Source: Shinella lacus
GTDB taxonomy: Bacteria; Pseudomonadota; Alphaproteobacteria; Rhizobiales; Rhizobiaceae
Assembly (NCBI RefSeq): GCF_010994755.1
Contig: NZ_WHSB02000005.1
Location: 1-64,000 of the forward strand
Length of the DNA stretch: 64,000 bases
Direction of reading: 5' to 3'
Part shown: one piece after another, positions 1-8,110 of the stretch
Numbering within the stretch: position 1 is the first letter of the stretch
Layout of the letters: each line of letters begins with the position of its first letter
Notes under the pieces: model-generated
What the model was told of the DNA's origin: nothing
Database searches by the model: none
What the model saw: the letters and a program-made list of their open reading frames with translations, nothing else
Program-made: the position numbers and the translations under genes

Positions 1-7
1 AGAATCG

Positions 8-41
8 AAAAGGCCGTGGTGGGAAACCACCACGGCCTTTT
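8..41. terminator. bidirectional intrinsic terminator
   Basis: A perfect 15-bp stem (8-22 with 27-41) closes on a GAAA tetraloop and is flanked by A-runs on one side and T-runs on the other, so it can work in both directions. It lies 4 bases past the stop codon of the minus-strand dehydrogenase gene and probably ends that transcript and a plus-strand gene outside the window. Confidence 0.85.
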
Positions 42-45
42 CGTT

Positions 46-1077
46 TCAGTTGACGCTGACCGGCTTCGAGCGCATGCGCGACACCGTCTCGCGCTCGGCG
101 CGCTTGCAGCGCATCGGCGGCAGGCCGCGGTCCATCAGCGCCATATCCTCCAGCACCATGTCGCCCATCTTCTTGAAGGCGCTGTCGAGCGCGCCGGCGC
201 GATGCGCCGAGCGTACGAAACCGGCAAGCGTTCGCACCGGATGGTCGAGCGGCAGTGGTTCCTCCGGATAGACGTCACTTGCCGCAACGATATGGCCGGA
301 TGCGACGGCCGCCATCAGTGCCGGGAAATCGACCACGTCGGCGCGGCTGAGCAGGATGAAACCCGCGCCCTTGCGCATGGAGGCAAAGGCCTCGGCGCCG
401 AGAAAACCCTTGTTCTCGCTCGTCACCGAGGCGACGACGAAGACGAAATCGCTCATCGCCAGCACTTCGGAAAGCGACGCCGGCTCGACGCCCGCCTCGC
501 GCAGCATCGACGGCGGCAGCCAGGGATCGAACACGCGGATTTTCGCCCGGAAGCCGGAAAGCACGCGGTTCAGCGCCCGGCCGAGATCGCCGAAACCGAC
601 GATGCCGATTTCGGAGCCGGAGAGAAGACGGGCGGACTGGTTGCCCTCGCCGCCCCAGAGCTCTTTGCCCTCGCGGAAGGCGACGTCCGCATCGATCACC
701 CCGCGCGCGAGGTTCAAGGCCATGGCGAGGCCGAGTTCCGCGACCGGCTCGGCAAAGACCTGCCCCGTCGTCACAACGTGGATGCCGCGCGAAAACAGGA
801 TTTCGTAGGGCATGTTGTTGAGGAGATTGCTCTCGACATTGAGAATGGCGCGCAGTTTCGGCATGCGCGCCAGCGTCTCGGCGGAGAGCGGTGGCTGGCC
901 GAGGATGTAGCGCGCCTCGCCGAGCACATCGTCGGAAAGCCCGCCGATGTTTTCCGGATCGGCCTCGACGATGTGGTAGGTCCTGCGCAGTTCGGCCTCG
1001 GCCTCCCGCGTGAAGATCAAGTCCAGCGAGCGCGGCTCGGGCGCGCTGATCACCAGCGGCAGGGGGGCATCGGTCAT
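46..1077 (-). CDS. D-isomer-specific 2-hydroxyacid dehydrogenase family protein
   Basis: A 343-residue protein of the NAD(P)-dependent D-2-hydroxyacid dehydrogenase family, which interconverts 2-keto acids and D-2-hydroxy acids in the cytoplasm. The Rossmann motif is visible as EIGIVGFGDLGRAL near residues 155-168. The usual catalytic Arg, Glu and His can be matched to SRADVVD, DVYPEEPLP and SAHRAG. The His lies in SAHRAG instead of the commoner TPHIAG, which suggests a divergent subfamily, and I cannot name the substrate. The ATG at 1077 fits the family N-terminus. The gene ends at a strong terminator (8-41). The small secreted-protein gene at 1107-1385 lies 29 bases upstream on the same strand, so the two may be co-transcribed. 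Confidence 0.85.
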   Translation of the reverse strand: MTDAPLPLVISAPEPRSLDLIFTREAEAELRRTYHIVEADPENIGGLSDDVLGEARYILGQPPLSAETLARMPKLRAILNVESNLLNNMPYEILFSRGIHVVTTGQVFAEPVAELGLAMALNLARGVIDADVAFREGKELWGGEGNQSARLLSGSEIGIVGFGDLGRALNRVLSGFRAKIRVFDPWLPPSMLREAGVEPASLSEVLAMSDFVFVVASVTSENKGFLGAEAFASMRKGAGFILLSRADVVDFPALMAAVASGHIVAASDVYPEEPLPLDHPVRTLAGFVRSAHRAGALDSAFKKMGDMVLEDMALMDRGLPPMRCKRAERETVSRMRSKPVSVN

Positions 1078-1106
1078 GGCTGCTCCGGAGAATGGATGGG
1101 GGAATG

Positions 1107-1385
1107 TTACCAGTCGAGGCCGCGCAGGTTGCGCTCGCGCGACAGCGGCATGCCGCTGCCCGTCGTGGTCACGCCGCTGCGCGTGCAGTCATAGACCGTG
1201 CGGCCCCAATGCTGCTGCGTGCTGTTTTCCGGCGGCGGAATGTAGCGCGGCGTGCAGTCCACCCGCTCCTCGGCTTCATGCTCCTGTGTCGTCACGACAC
1301 CCGGCAGATCATGAAAAACCTGCGCCTGCGTGGCGGCCGGGGCAAACAGGAGGGGCAGGGCGACAAGGGCCAATCGTATCTTCAT
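1107..1385 (-). CDS. small secreted hypothetical protein
   Basis: A 92-residue protein with a clear Sec signal peptide: MKIR, a hydrophobic core LALVALPLLFAPAA, then an Ala-x-Ala-type cleavage region before QVFHDLPG. The mature part has two cysteines (VDCTPRY and YDCTRS) about 23 residues apart that could form a disulphide in the periplasm. I do not recognise a domain. The start is supported by GGAAGAG just upstream. It is divergent from the RNase D gene and upstream of the dehydrogenase gene on the same strand. Confidence 0.7.
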   Translation of the reverse strand: MKIRLALVALPLLFAPAATQAQVFHDLPGVVTTQEHEAEERVDCTPRYIPPPENSTQQHWGRTVYDCTRSGVTTTGSGMPLSRERNLRGLDW

Positions 1386-1495
1386 CGTCTCTTCCGGCCG
1401 GCGGCCGGTCCTTCGTCTTCCACAAAGAAGTACCGCGAGCCGGAAACATGCGCTATAGGCCTCACGATAATCGTGCAGCTTAGATGGGGTTTTTC

Positions 1496-2122
1496 ATGGC
1501 AAGTGCAATCCGCTATCACGAAGGCGACATTTCCGCGGCGGATGCGGCCCGCTATACCGGCGCCATCGCCATCGACACCGAGACGCTCGGCCTCATCCCG
1601 CGGCGCGACCGGCTCTGCGTGGTGCAGCTTTCGCCGGGCGACGGCACGGCGGATGTCATCCGCATCGCCGCCGGCCAGAAGGAGGCGCCGAACCTGACGG
1701 CCATGCTGGAAGACCCGGCCCGCCAGAAGATTTTCCACTACGGCCGCTTCGATATCGCCGTGCTGTTCCACACCTTCGGTGTCACCACCACGCCGGTGTT
1801 CTGCACCAAGATCGCCTCGCGGCTGACGCGCACCTATACCGACCGGCATGGCCTGAAGGACAATCTCAAGGAAATGCTCGAGGTCGACATTTCCAAGCAC
1901 CAGCAGTCCTCCGACTGGGCGGCCGAAACGCTCTCGCCGGCGCAGCTCGAATATGCCGCCTCCGACGTGCTGCACCTGCATGCGCTGCGCGACAAGCTGA
2001 ATGCGCGCCTCGTGCGCGACGGCCGACTGGCCCATGCGGAAGCCTGTTTCGCCTTCCTGCCGACCCGCGCCAAGCTCGACCTCATCGGCTGGGAAGAGAC
2101 CGACATTTTTGCGCATAGCTGA
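1496..2122 (+). CDS. short ribonuclease D-type 3'-5' exonuclease
   Basis: A 208-residue DEDDy-family exonuclease expected to trim RNA 3' ends with two metal ions. Catalytic residues are visible: D27 and E29 in AIDTETLGL, D86 in HYGRFDIAVL, and Y153/D157 in LEYAASDVLHL. It holds only the nuclease domain; full-length RNase D of enterobacteria has additional C-terminal HRDC domains, so this is the compact form common in Rhizobiales. I chose the ATG at 1496 (MASAIRYHEG) because it matches the family N-terminus and has GGGG six bases before it; the in-frame ATG at 1484 would add MGFF. The DUF817 gene begins 8 bases after its stop, suggesting co-transcription. Confidence 0.88.
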   Translation: MASAIRYHEGDISAADAARYTGAIAIDTETLGLIPRRDRLCVVQLSPGDGTADVIRIAAGQKEAPNLTAMLEDPARQKIFHYGRFDIAVLFHTFGVTTTPVFCTKIASRLTRTYTDRHGLKDNLKEMLEVDISKHQQSSDWAAETLSPAQLEYAASDVLHLHALRDKLNARLVRDGRLAHAEACFAFLPTRAKLDLIGWEETDIFAHS

Positions 2123-2130
2123 GCCTTTTC

Positions 2131-2997
2131 GTGCAGGAGCAGCACCAGACCGGGCCGACGCTGGAGCCGCTGCGCCGCGTGATCCGCGGCCGGCTGGCGG
2201 CGTTGCCGCCGGGGCTTGCAGAATTCGTGCTGTTCGGGCTGAAGCAGGCCTGGGCCTGCCTGTTCGGCGGGCTGATGCTCGGCCTGATCATCCTGACGAA
2301 ACTCGTCTGGCAGCCGGACTGGCCGATCCATCGCTACGACGCGCTTTTCGTGATGGCGCTCGCCATCCAGATCACCTTCCTCAAGCTCAAGATGGAGAGC
2401 TTCGAGGAAGCGAAGGTCATCCTGATCTATCACCTCGTCGGCACGGCCATGGAGATCTTCAAGGTCCATATGGGCTCGTGGGTGTATCCGGAGGAGGCGC
2501 TCATCCGCATCGGCGGCGTGCCGCTGTTTTCCGGCTTCATGTATGCCTCGGTCGGCAGCTACATGGCGCGCGCCATCCGCATCTTCGACATGCGCTTCAC
2601 CCACTATCCGCCCTTCTGGGCGACGGCGCTCCTGGCGATCGCCATCTACGTCAATTTCTACATGCACCATTTTTTCATCGACATCCGCATGGTGCTCTTT
2701 GCGGCGACCGTGCTGCTGTTCTGGCGGGTGCGCATCTACTATACGGTCGAGCAGAAACCGCGCTGGATGCCGCTCGTGCTCGCGGCTTTCTTCACCAGCA
2801 TTTTTCTCTGGATCGCCGAAAACATCGGCACGGCGACGGGCGTCTGGCTCTACCCGGGCCAGAAGATCTGGCACATGGTGCCCTTCACCAAGCTCGGCTC
2901 GTGGTATCTGCTGCTCTATGTCAGCTTCGTGCTGGTCACGGTCGTCTGCCGGCCGCAGCCGCCGGATACCCCCGAAATCCGACGGGCACAGGCTTAA
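2131..2997 (+). CDS. DUF817 family integral membrane protein
   Basis: A 288-residue polytopic membrane protein with about eight hydrophobic segments, for example FGGLMLGLIILTKLVW, ALFVMALAIQITFL, MVLFAATVLLFW and LVLAAFFTSIFLWIAENIGTA. It matches my recollection of the DUF817 family, including the central HLVGTAMEIFKVHMGSW stretch. No biochemical function is known to me. Translation starts at GTG 2131, 8 bases after the exonuclease stop, so it is probably translated from the same mRNA. Its last codons overlap the first half of a CtrA-like TTAA box (2994-3008). Confidence 0.8.
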   Translation: MQEQHQTGPTLEPLRRVIRGRLAALPPGLAEFVLFGLKQAWACLFGGLMLGLIILTKLVWQPDWPIHRYDALFVMALAIQITFLKLKMESFEEAKVILIYHLVGTAMEIFKVHMGSWVYPEEALIRIGGVPLFSGFMYASVGSYMARAIRIFDMRFTHYPPFWATALLAIAIYVNFYMHHFFIDIRMVLFAATVLLFWRVRIYYTVEQKPRWMPLVLAAFFTSIFLWIAENIGTATGVWLYPGQKIWHMVPFTKLGSWYLLLYVSFVLVTVVCRPQPPDTPEIRRAQA

Positions 2998-3008
2998 CGT
3001 TCGGTTAA
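2994..3008. promoter_or_regulatory. CtrA-like box TTAA-N7-TTAA
   Basis: TTAA (2994-2997), seven bases, TTAA (3005-3008) exactly fits the consensus of the alphaproteobacterial cell-cycle regulator CtrA. It lies about 40 bases before the start of the protein at 3048, where a promoter would be. It partly overlaps the stop codon of the preceding gene, so chance occurrence cannot be excluded. Confidence 0.45.
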
Positions 3009-3047
3009 TCGCCTGCGGACTATCCTCCGGCAAGACTGGAGGTTGCC

Positions 3048-4286
3048 ATGTTGACACCCCTGCAAAGCGCGCAGTCCACCGCCGCCGTCTCGGCGATGCA
3101 GTCGATCGTCGAGACGATCGAGGATAGGCGCCGCGAGGAAGCGGAAAAGACCAGCGGGCGCAAGACCGATGACGTCCTGCAGCCGGCGGCCCTGCGTTCG
3201 GATGACACCGCGCGGCAGGCGAATGCCCGCATCAACGAACATTTCTTCGGCAGCAACGGCCGCGGCGAGGATACGCTTGCCAAGCTGATCTCCCGCTTCA
3301 GCGACGCGCTCGGCGTCACACAGCAGGAGGGCGAAACGCCCCGCGCCTTCGCGCAACGCCTTTCCGACATGCTGACGCTCGTTGACGGCATCGCGCTGCC
3401 GGCGAAGGGCAGCACGCTCAACGTGACACTCGGCGGGCTCGGCACGACGCTGACCGCCGTCAAGCAGGCGATGGCCGGCCCCTCGGACGACCAGACTGCC
3501 AACCTCGTCGCCCGCCTCGCCTTCGCCTCCGGCGTGGAGCAGGGCGAGGAGGAAGCCGACGCCGATTTCGAAAAACGCCTTTCCACCATGCTGACGCGCC
3601 TGCGCGGCGAATTGCCGACGGACGTGGCGACGCTGGAAAGCAAATCCGGCCTTTCCGACCTCGGCCTCAAGGCCACGGATCTCGTCGCGGCGATCCGCAG
3701 CCCCTATGGCGCGGAAGCGGAGCGCGTGAAGGAAGCGCTCGCCGAGAAGGCGCGCGACGAAAAGGCGCTGACGCCCGAGATGCGCAAGGTGCTCGCCCGT
3801 CTGGAAGACGCGGCCGACCCGAAGAGCATCGAGGAACTCAAGCTCGACCGCACGAAGCGCGACCCGACCCGTGTCGAGGATGCCGAGACCCGCGCCGAGC
3901 GCGAGGAAACCATCCAATCGCTGGAAGCCGGCGAGAAGCTTGAAGACGTGCAGAAGCTGCAGGACGCCGTCGGCCGCGCCCATGAGGATGCGACGAAGGA
4001 CAAGACGGACGGCAAGGCGGCGGACGACCCGGCCAAGGCCGCGGTCGACACGATCCAGCTGCTCGCCGCCGGTGCCGCGGCGACGGCACTTGCCGAGAAG
4101 ACGCCGGCGACATCCGACAAGGCTCCGACCGACGCCAAGGACATCACGGCGGAAACCGTTCGTGATCTCGATGCCGCCAGCGTGCGCGAGCAGGAGGAAC
4201 GGGAAGAGGCCAAGAAGGAAATCTTCACGCTGCGCGTCGACGACAACGGCATCTACGACCTCATCACCCGCCAGCTCGTGGCCTGA
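3048..4286 (+). CDS. hypothetical Ala/Glu/Lys-rich protein, likely helical
   Basis: A 412-residue soluble protein rich in Ala, Glu, Lys and Asp, without signal peptide or membrane segments. Long stretches such as residues 230-300 (RVKEALAEKARDEKALTPEM onward) and 375-395 (REQEEREEAKKEIFTL) look helical or coiled-coil. The tail IFTLRVDDNGIYDLITRQLV is less biased and could be a small folded element. I do not recognise the family. The start is supported by CTGGAGG 8 bases upstream. A CtrA-like box lies at 2994-3008. It ends 3 bases from the convergent DUF6665 gene. The similarly composed protein at 6477-8051 sits beyond nadV. Confidence 0.7.
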   Translation: MLTPLQSAQSTAAVSAMQSIVETIEDRRREEAEKTSGRKTDDVLQPAALRSDDTARQANARINEHFFGSNGRGEDTLAKLISRFSDALGVTQQEGETPRAFAQRLSDMLTLVDGIALPAKGSTLNVTLGGLGTTLTAVKQAMAGPSDDQTANLVARLAFASGVEQGEEEADADFEKRLSTMLTRLRGELPTDVATLESKSGLSDLGLKATDLVAAIRSPYGAEAERVKEALAEKARDEKALTPEMRKVLARLEDAADPKSIEELKLDRTKRDPTRVEDAETRAEREETIQSLEAGEKLEDVQKLQDAVGRAHEDATKDKTDGKAADDPAKAAVDTIQLLAAGAAATALAEKTPATSDKAPTDAKDITAETVRDLDAASVREQEEREEAKKEIFTLRVDDNGIYDLITRQLVA

Positions 4287-4289
4287 CGA

Positions 4290-4625
4290 TCAGGGCTTGC
4301 GCCGCACGATGCCGAGCCGGGCGATGACTTCCGGCGGAATGGCGTAGCGTCGGACCGCATCCTTCTGGCTGCGCAGGCCGCACATTTCCCGCTGGATGAA
4401 GAAGGCCCAGACTTTGTCTGCCGCGTCGTTCAGGAGGTCCTCGCGTTCCAGCTCGGTGCAGCCGGCGGCGAGGCGCTCGGCGAGCAGCGCCAGTGCCTTC
4501 TCGACCTTCAGCCCGTGCCGGCCGAGCGCGTCCGCCCGTTCCGACATCAGCTCGTATTCCAGGATGTTCAGCCCCGTATCCTTGGTGAAGGAGGGGGCGA
4601 GCGCCTGCGGCGGGCGTACCGTCAT
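4290..4625 (-). CDS. DUF6665-like small hypothetical protein
   Basis: A 111-residue soluble protein starting MTVRPPQALAPSFTKDTG, with a central helical segment ([30 protein letters not shown]) and a C-terminal part containing KVWAFFIQREMCGLRSQ. It resembles small rhizobial proteins classed as DUF6665; function unknown. The reading frame is open further upstream to 4742, but GGAGACGAGAG directly precedes ATG 4625, so I use that start. It lies 58 bases downstream of nadV on the same strand and may share its transcript. Confidence 0.7.
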   Translation of the reverse strand: MTVRPPQALAPSFTKDTGLNILEYELMSERADALGRHGLKVEKALALLAERLAAGCTELEREDLLNDAADKVWAFFIQREMCGLRSQKDAVRRYAIPPEVIARLGIVRRKP

Positions 4626-4683
4626 CTCTCGTCTCCAGTCATCGAAGCCAAGATGGAGCGGCGGACGCCCGTCTGCAAGGGGA

Positions 4684-6066
4684 TCAGGCGGCGCGGGCGC
4701 GTACCTCGTCGAAGGTCCAGTCGCGCAAAAGCTTGCCGTCACGCCAGACCGGCTGGAGCAGGTTTTCGCGGCCGACCAGCTGGTCGATGCGCGCGGCTTC
4801 CAACCCGCCGACGCCCGTAACCACCGCCTGCCGACCGGCCTTCGAGGCTTTCAGGTTCATCGTCGCCGGGCGCTTGTAGACGTCGTGCCAGGCGCCGGCC
4901 GTATCCTGCCGGGCATTGGCCTTCATGGCGAAGGAATAGGTGTCGCGGTTGACCTTCTGCAACAGCCCCGCGCCCATGCCGAAGGCGATGTTTTCCGCGG
5001 AGAAGCCGAAGGCCTCCAGGCGGCCGAGGATGAGGCCGATATCGGCGGGTGAAATGCCGTCGCCCTGGATGACGCGCACGCTGTCGTCGAGCACCTTGTA
5101 GCCCTTGGCATTCAGGTGCGTGCCGAAGGCATAGGCGAGCTGGCGCACGACCTGCACCGGTGTCTCCACCGGATCGCCGCTGTCGGGCCGCACGACCAGC
5201 GTGCCACCCGCCGTCTGCACCCGCTCCTTCAGTTGCTTGCCCCAGATTTCCGCGACGGCATTGTTGATGTCGTAGCTGTCGGAGACGACGGCATAGAGGC
5301 CCTTCGCCCCGAACTTGTCGATCATGTTGCCATAGGCTTCCGCCTCATGCTCCTGGCCCCAGGACGTCATGGTCGAGTGTTCGGAGGCCGGGATCGAGAA
5401 GCCTGCCATGTCCGCGCCGTAGTAGCGGCGGGCAAAGAGCACCGCGCTCACCGTATCCGTGCCCATGAAATTGACGAGATGCGCCGCACCGCCGATGCCC
5501 GCCTGCTCGAAGCTCGTCGTGCCGCGCGCGCCAAAATCGTGCAGGCGGAAGGGGAGGACGGCGGCCGGGTCGTCGCAGGTCTTTTCCAAGAGGGGCTGGA
5601 TGATCTGCTTCACCTTGCGCGAATTGGAGGCGACCGTGCTCGGATACCAGATGGCGCGCAGAAGAGAGGTCTCGATATAGGAGGTCAGCCAGTAGCAGGC
5701 CGGATCGGTGTTCACCACCTGCACGACCGGCACGCCGCGGCGCACCATGGTTCCCTCCGGCAGCGCCTCGATCAGCAATGGCAGGAAGCCGCCGTGCTTG
5801 TTGACGATATGCGCCCAGCCCTCGCGATTGAACGGCAGGCCATGCGCCGTCACGATGCCCTCGGCCTCCTCGATATCCTCGCGCGTGACCGGCTTCGACA
5901 GATAATCCTTGAGGAACATCTGGAGGCCGAAGAACAGCACTTCCGGCTGCTCGGAATGGCCGCGGGCCTCGACATAGGAGGAAATCGCGCGCGTTTCCGG
6001 CGGATATTGCAGGTAGTGGCTGAACTTGTAGCTGTCGGTGTTGAGGATGGGATTGGTGAGGTTCAT
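4684..6066 (-). CDS. nadV: nicotinamide phosphoribosyltransferase
   Basis: A 460-residue enzyme of the eukaryotic-type NAMPT family, making nicotinamide mononucleotide from nicotinamide and PRPP in a one-step NAD salvage route. Family hallmarks are HDFGARGTTSFEQAG (PRPP and substrate binding), IPASEHSTMTSWGQEHE with the catalytic His, VVRPDSGDP, and the C-terminal GVGGLEAARIDQ. Length is close to the usual 460-490. I chose ATG 6066 (MNLTNPILNTDSYKFSHY) because it matches the family N-terminus; the frame is open to 6114. It stands apart from other NAD genes, though nudC, which degrades NAD(H) to NMN(H), lies at 43.9 kb. Confidence 0.9.
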   Translation of the reverse strand: MNLTNPILNTDSYKFSHYLQYPPETRAISSYVEARGHSEQPEVLFFGLQMFLKDYLSKPVTREDIEEAEGIVTAHGLPFNREGWAHIVNKHGGFLPLLIEALPEGTMVRRGVPVVQVVNTDPACYWLTSYIETSLLRAIWYPSTVASNSRKVKQIIQPLLEKTCDDPAAVLPFRLHDFGARGTTSFEQAGIGGAAHLVNFMGTDTVSAVLFARRYYGADMAGFSIPASEHSTMTSWGQEHEAEAYGNMIDKFGAKGLYAVVSDSYDINNAVAEIWGKQLKERVQTAGGTLVVRPDSGDPVETPVQVVRQLAYAFGTHLNAKGYKVLDDSVRVIQGDGISPADIGLILGRLEAFGFSAENIAFGMGAGLLQKVNRDTYSFAMKANARQDTAGAWHDVYKRPATMNLKASKAGRQAVVTGVGGLEAARIDQLVGRENLLQPVWRDGKLLRDWTFDEVRARAA

Positions 6067-6218
6067 CGAGGGGGTCTCCGCCGCATCCGCGGCCCGCAAA
6101 ACACCGGCGGCCAACAGTGCCGAGAAGATTTACGCGAGCTGAGCATAAGGGGCAAGGCCCGTTTCGCGCGACAATTCGGGATGAACAATGCTGCATGCGC
6201 GAAGCGTTTCTGCACGCG

Positions 6219-6233
6219 TTAGCAATTCGTTAA
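6219..6233. promoter_or_regulatory. CtrA-like box TTAG-N7-TTAA
   Basis: TTAG, seven bases, then TTAACC is one base off the TTAA-N7-TTAA consensus for CtrA, and the second half-site is followed by CCAT as in strong CtrA sites. It lies about 245 bases upstream of the start at 6477 and about 150 bases upstream of nadV. Confidence 0.35.
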
Positions 6234-6464
6234 CCATAAAATGCCAATTCTAATGGATAGGAAGTTGTTCGGAATAGCGGGCTCACCCGTCCGGCACAGT
6301 TGCAGCGGTTCAGTGCTTCGCCGGGTTACCCGTCGCCTCCGCAGAAATGCCCGGTTCGTCCGGGCCGAAGATCATCACCTCGCAGCGTCGCGCATGATGC
6401 GCCATCCGACGAACGATGGAACATTGGCAGGCTTTGCGATGCGGATAGCATCGGCCGGGAAGAA

Positions 6465-6471
6465 CAGGAGG
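6465..6471 (+). promoter_or_regulatory. Shine-Dalgarno site deciding the 6477 start
   Basis: CAGGAGG sits 5 bases before ATG 6477. The reading frame is open for 59 further codons upstream, but no other start has a site this good, so it sets the start used here. Confidence 0.7.
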
Positions 6472-6476
6472 CGGGC

Positions 6477-8051
6477 ATGCTGCCACGAGTGGCACCTACG
6501 ACCGGGGCACTACAGCCCTCCCCCGCCCTTCAGGCCGGCACCCCCGTCGAGGCCGCCGTCAAGCCGCAGCTTTCCGCCGCCGCCCTCGCCAACCTCCGCG
6601 CCGAGGTGCTGTTGCGCCTCATCGAGACCATGCTCAAGCACATGCCGCGCACGAGCGAGCCGAGCCCGAGCCGCGACCTGCTCGAAACGCTGCTTGCCGC
6701 GCTGAAGACCCTGCCCGGCCGGGAGGGCGAAGGCGGGCGCAAGCTTGCCGACATCCTCGCCAAGCTGCCGCCGGAACTTCGCCCCGCCGTGGAAAAACTG
6801 ATCGGCACCGTGCTTTCCGCCATGCCGACGCGCAGCCTCGTCGAGGTGGTGCGCAACCCGAACGGGCCGGAAGCGCAAAAGCTCGCCATCCTGCTGACGG
6901 CAAGCCTCGATGCCGACGATCTTCCCGCCGCCGGCGCGGAACGCCAGCAGAAGCCGCTCGGTCTCACCGCCCAGCAGCTCGCCGCCGTCGGCCGCCATGG
7001 TCCGCAGCAGACCGCTCAGGCAACGCAGATCGCCGGCGATGCGCGCGCCCTCCAGACCGTGCTGAAGCGCATCTTCGATCTCGACAGCGGCAGCAAGCCG
7101 CGGACCGTGAGCACGGCGCGCGCGGTGGAGACGGAGCTGGCCCGCCCCGCCGCCCTCGCCGGCACGAACCGCCTGCCGGTTCAAGCAAATATAACAGTGC
7201 GGACGGAGCTGCCCGTGCCGGCTCCCATCGCCAAGGTCGCCGACCGACCGCCGGTGGAAGCAACCGAGGCCGTGACCCGCGACAACGTCGATACGGAAGA
7301 AACGCAGAAAGCGGCCCCGGCCGTGAAGCGGGACGAGATGCCCGCCAAGGCGCAGACCGCCAATGCCACGGGCCAGGCGCTCGCCCGCAGCGTGCTGCAA
7401 GCCGTGGCACGCGACCTGCCGCAGGCACTCGTGATGCAGGCCGTCGCCCATCTCGTCGAAAACCTCTCGCCGGAAGAGGCGAAGTTCCTGCAAGCGCTGC
7501 TGGAACAGCCCATCGATCCGCCGGCGGAGCAGAACCAGAATCCCCTCAGCACCGAACTGCCGGAACAGGCCGCAGAACAGGCAGTGGAGGCCGAAACGGT
7601 CGCCGATGGCGGCAAGGTGCGCGCCGAGACCGCACAATCGACCCCGGCCCTGCCGCGTCAGACGGCCGAGCTGGACGACGCCCTGCCGCTGCCGCAGGCC
7701 CGAGAAACCGTCCGGGCCGCCGTCGCGGCCGACACGACACCCGAGAGACTGCTTGCGGCAACGGTCTTGCCGCGCGAGGGCGTGCCGCTCGCCTTCGTGC
7801 CCTACCTGCCGGCGGAAGAGGACCTTGAATGGTTCGAAACCCGCGACACGGAGAAGGATGAGGATCAGGCGGAGGGTGAAGGCGAAGGGGACGGCGAGGA
7901 TGCGGAGCCCGATGCCTCGGGCGACGAACCGGAAGAGGTCACCCCGGAAACCACCGAGATGGTGCGCCGGCGCGAGAAGACGGCGGAGATGGTCGGCGTC
8001 ATCGAGCCGGGCCTCGTCTTCTACCAGAAGCTCGGCGACTACTGGACCTGA
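6477..8051 (+). CDS. hypothetical Ala/Glu-rich protein with acidic tail
   Basis: A 524-residue soluble protein beginning MLPRVAPTTGALQPSPALQA. The N-terminal part (about residues 25-130) looks folded and helical (LANLRAEVLLRLIETMLKHM; LADILAKLPPELRPAVEKLI). The middle is Ala/Pro/Glu-rich and probably disordered, with another helical patch SVLQAVARDLPQALVMQAVA near residues 305-325. A strongly acidic run near residues 460-490 (EDQAEGEGEGDGEDAEPD) precedes a conserved-looking end PGLVFYQKLGDYWT. The layout recalls flagellar hook-length control (FliK-like) proteins, but I see no clear FliK domain and make no such call. A terminator follows at 8058-8087. Confidence 0.65.
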   Translation: MLPRVAPTTGALQPSPALQAGTPVEAAVKPQLSAAALANLRAEVLLRLIETMLKHMPRTSEPSPSRDLLETLLAALKTLPGREGEGGRKLADILAKLPPELRPAVEKLIGTVLSAMPTRSLVEVVRNPNGPEAQKLAILLTASLDADDLPAAGAERQQKPLGLTAQQLAAVGRHGPQQTAQATQIAGDARALQTVLKRIFDLDSGSKPRTVSTARAVETELARPAALAGTNRLPVQANITVRTELPVPAPIAKVADRPPVEATEAVTRDNVDTEETQKAAPAVKRDEMPAKAQTANATGQALARSVLQAVARDLPQALVMQAVAHLVENLSPEEAKFLQALLEQPIDPPAEQNQNPLSTELPEQAAEQAVEAETVADGGKVRAETAQSTPALPRQTAELDDALPLPQARETVRAAVAADTTPERLLAATVLPREGVPLAFVPYLPAEEDLEWFETRDTEKDEDQAEGEGEGDGEDAEPDASGDEPEEVTPETTEMVRRREKTAEMVGVIEPGLVFYQKLGDYWT

Positions 8052-8057
8052 ACAAAA

Positions 8058-8087
8058 AAGCCCGCGGAGATCGCTCTCCGCGGGCTT
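8058..8087. terminator. bidirectional intrinsic terminator
   Basis: A perfect 13-bp GC-rich stem (8058-8070 with 8075-8087) with a TCGC loop lies between convergent genes. The plus side is followed by TCTTATTTTT and the minus side by a T-run, so it can end both the 6477 gene and rpsA. Confidence 0.85.
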
Positions 8088-8110
8088 CTTATTTTTCAAG
8101 CAAGCAAGGC

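Larger units (their letters stand above)
6067..6476. other. 410-base gene-free divergent region
   Basis: This gap separates divergent nadV and the gene at 6477. It holds a near-consensus CtrA-like box at 6219-6233 followed by AT-rich bases (6231-6252) that could be a promoter, and the Shine-Dalgarno site of the 6477 gene. An open frame reaches back to 6300, but it lacks a good start. I see no hairpin terminator or RNA gene here. Confidence 0.5.
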
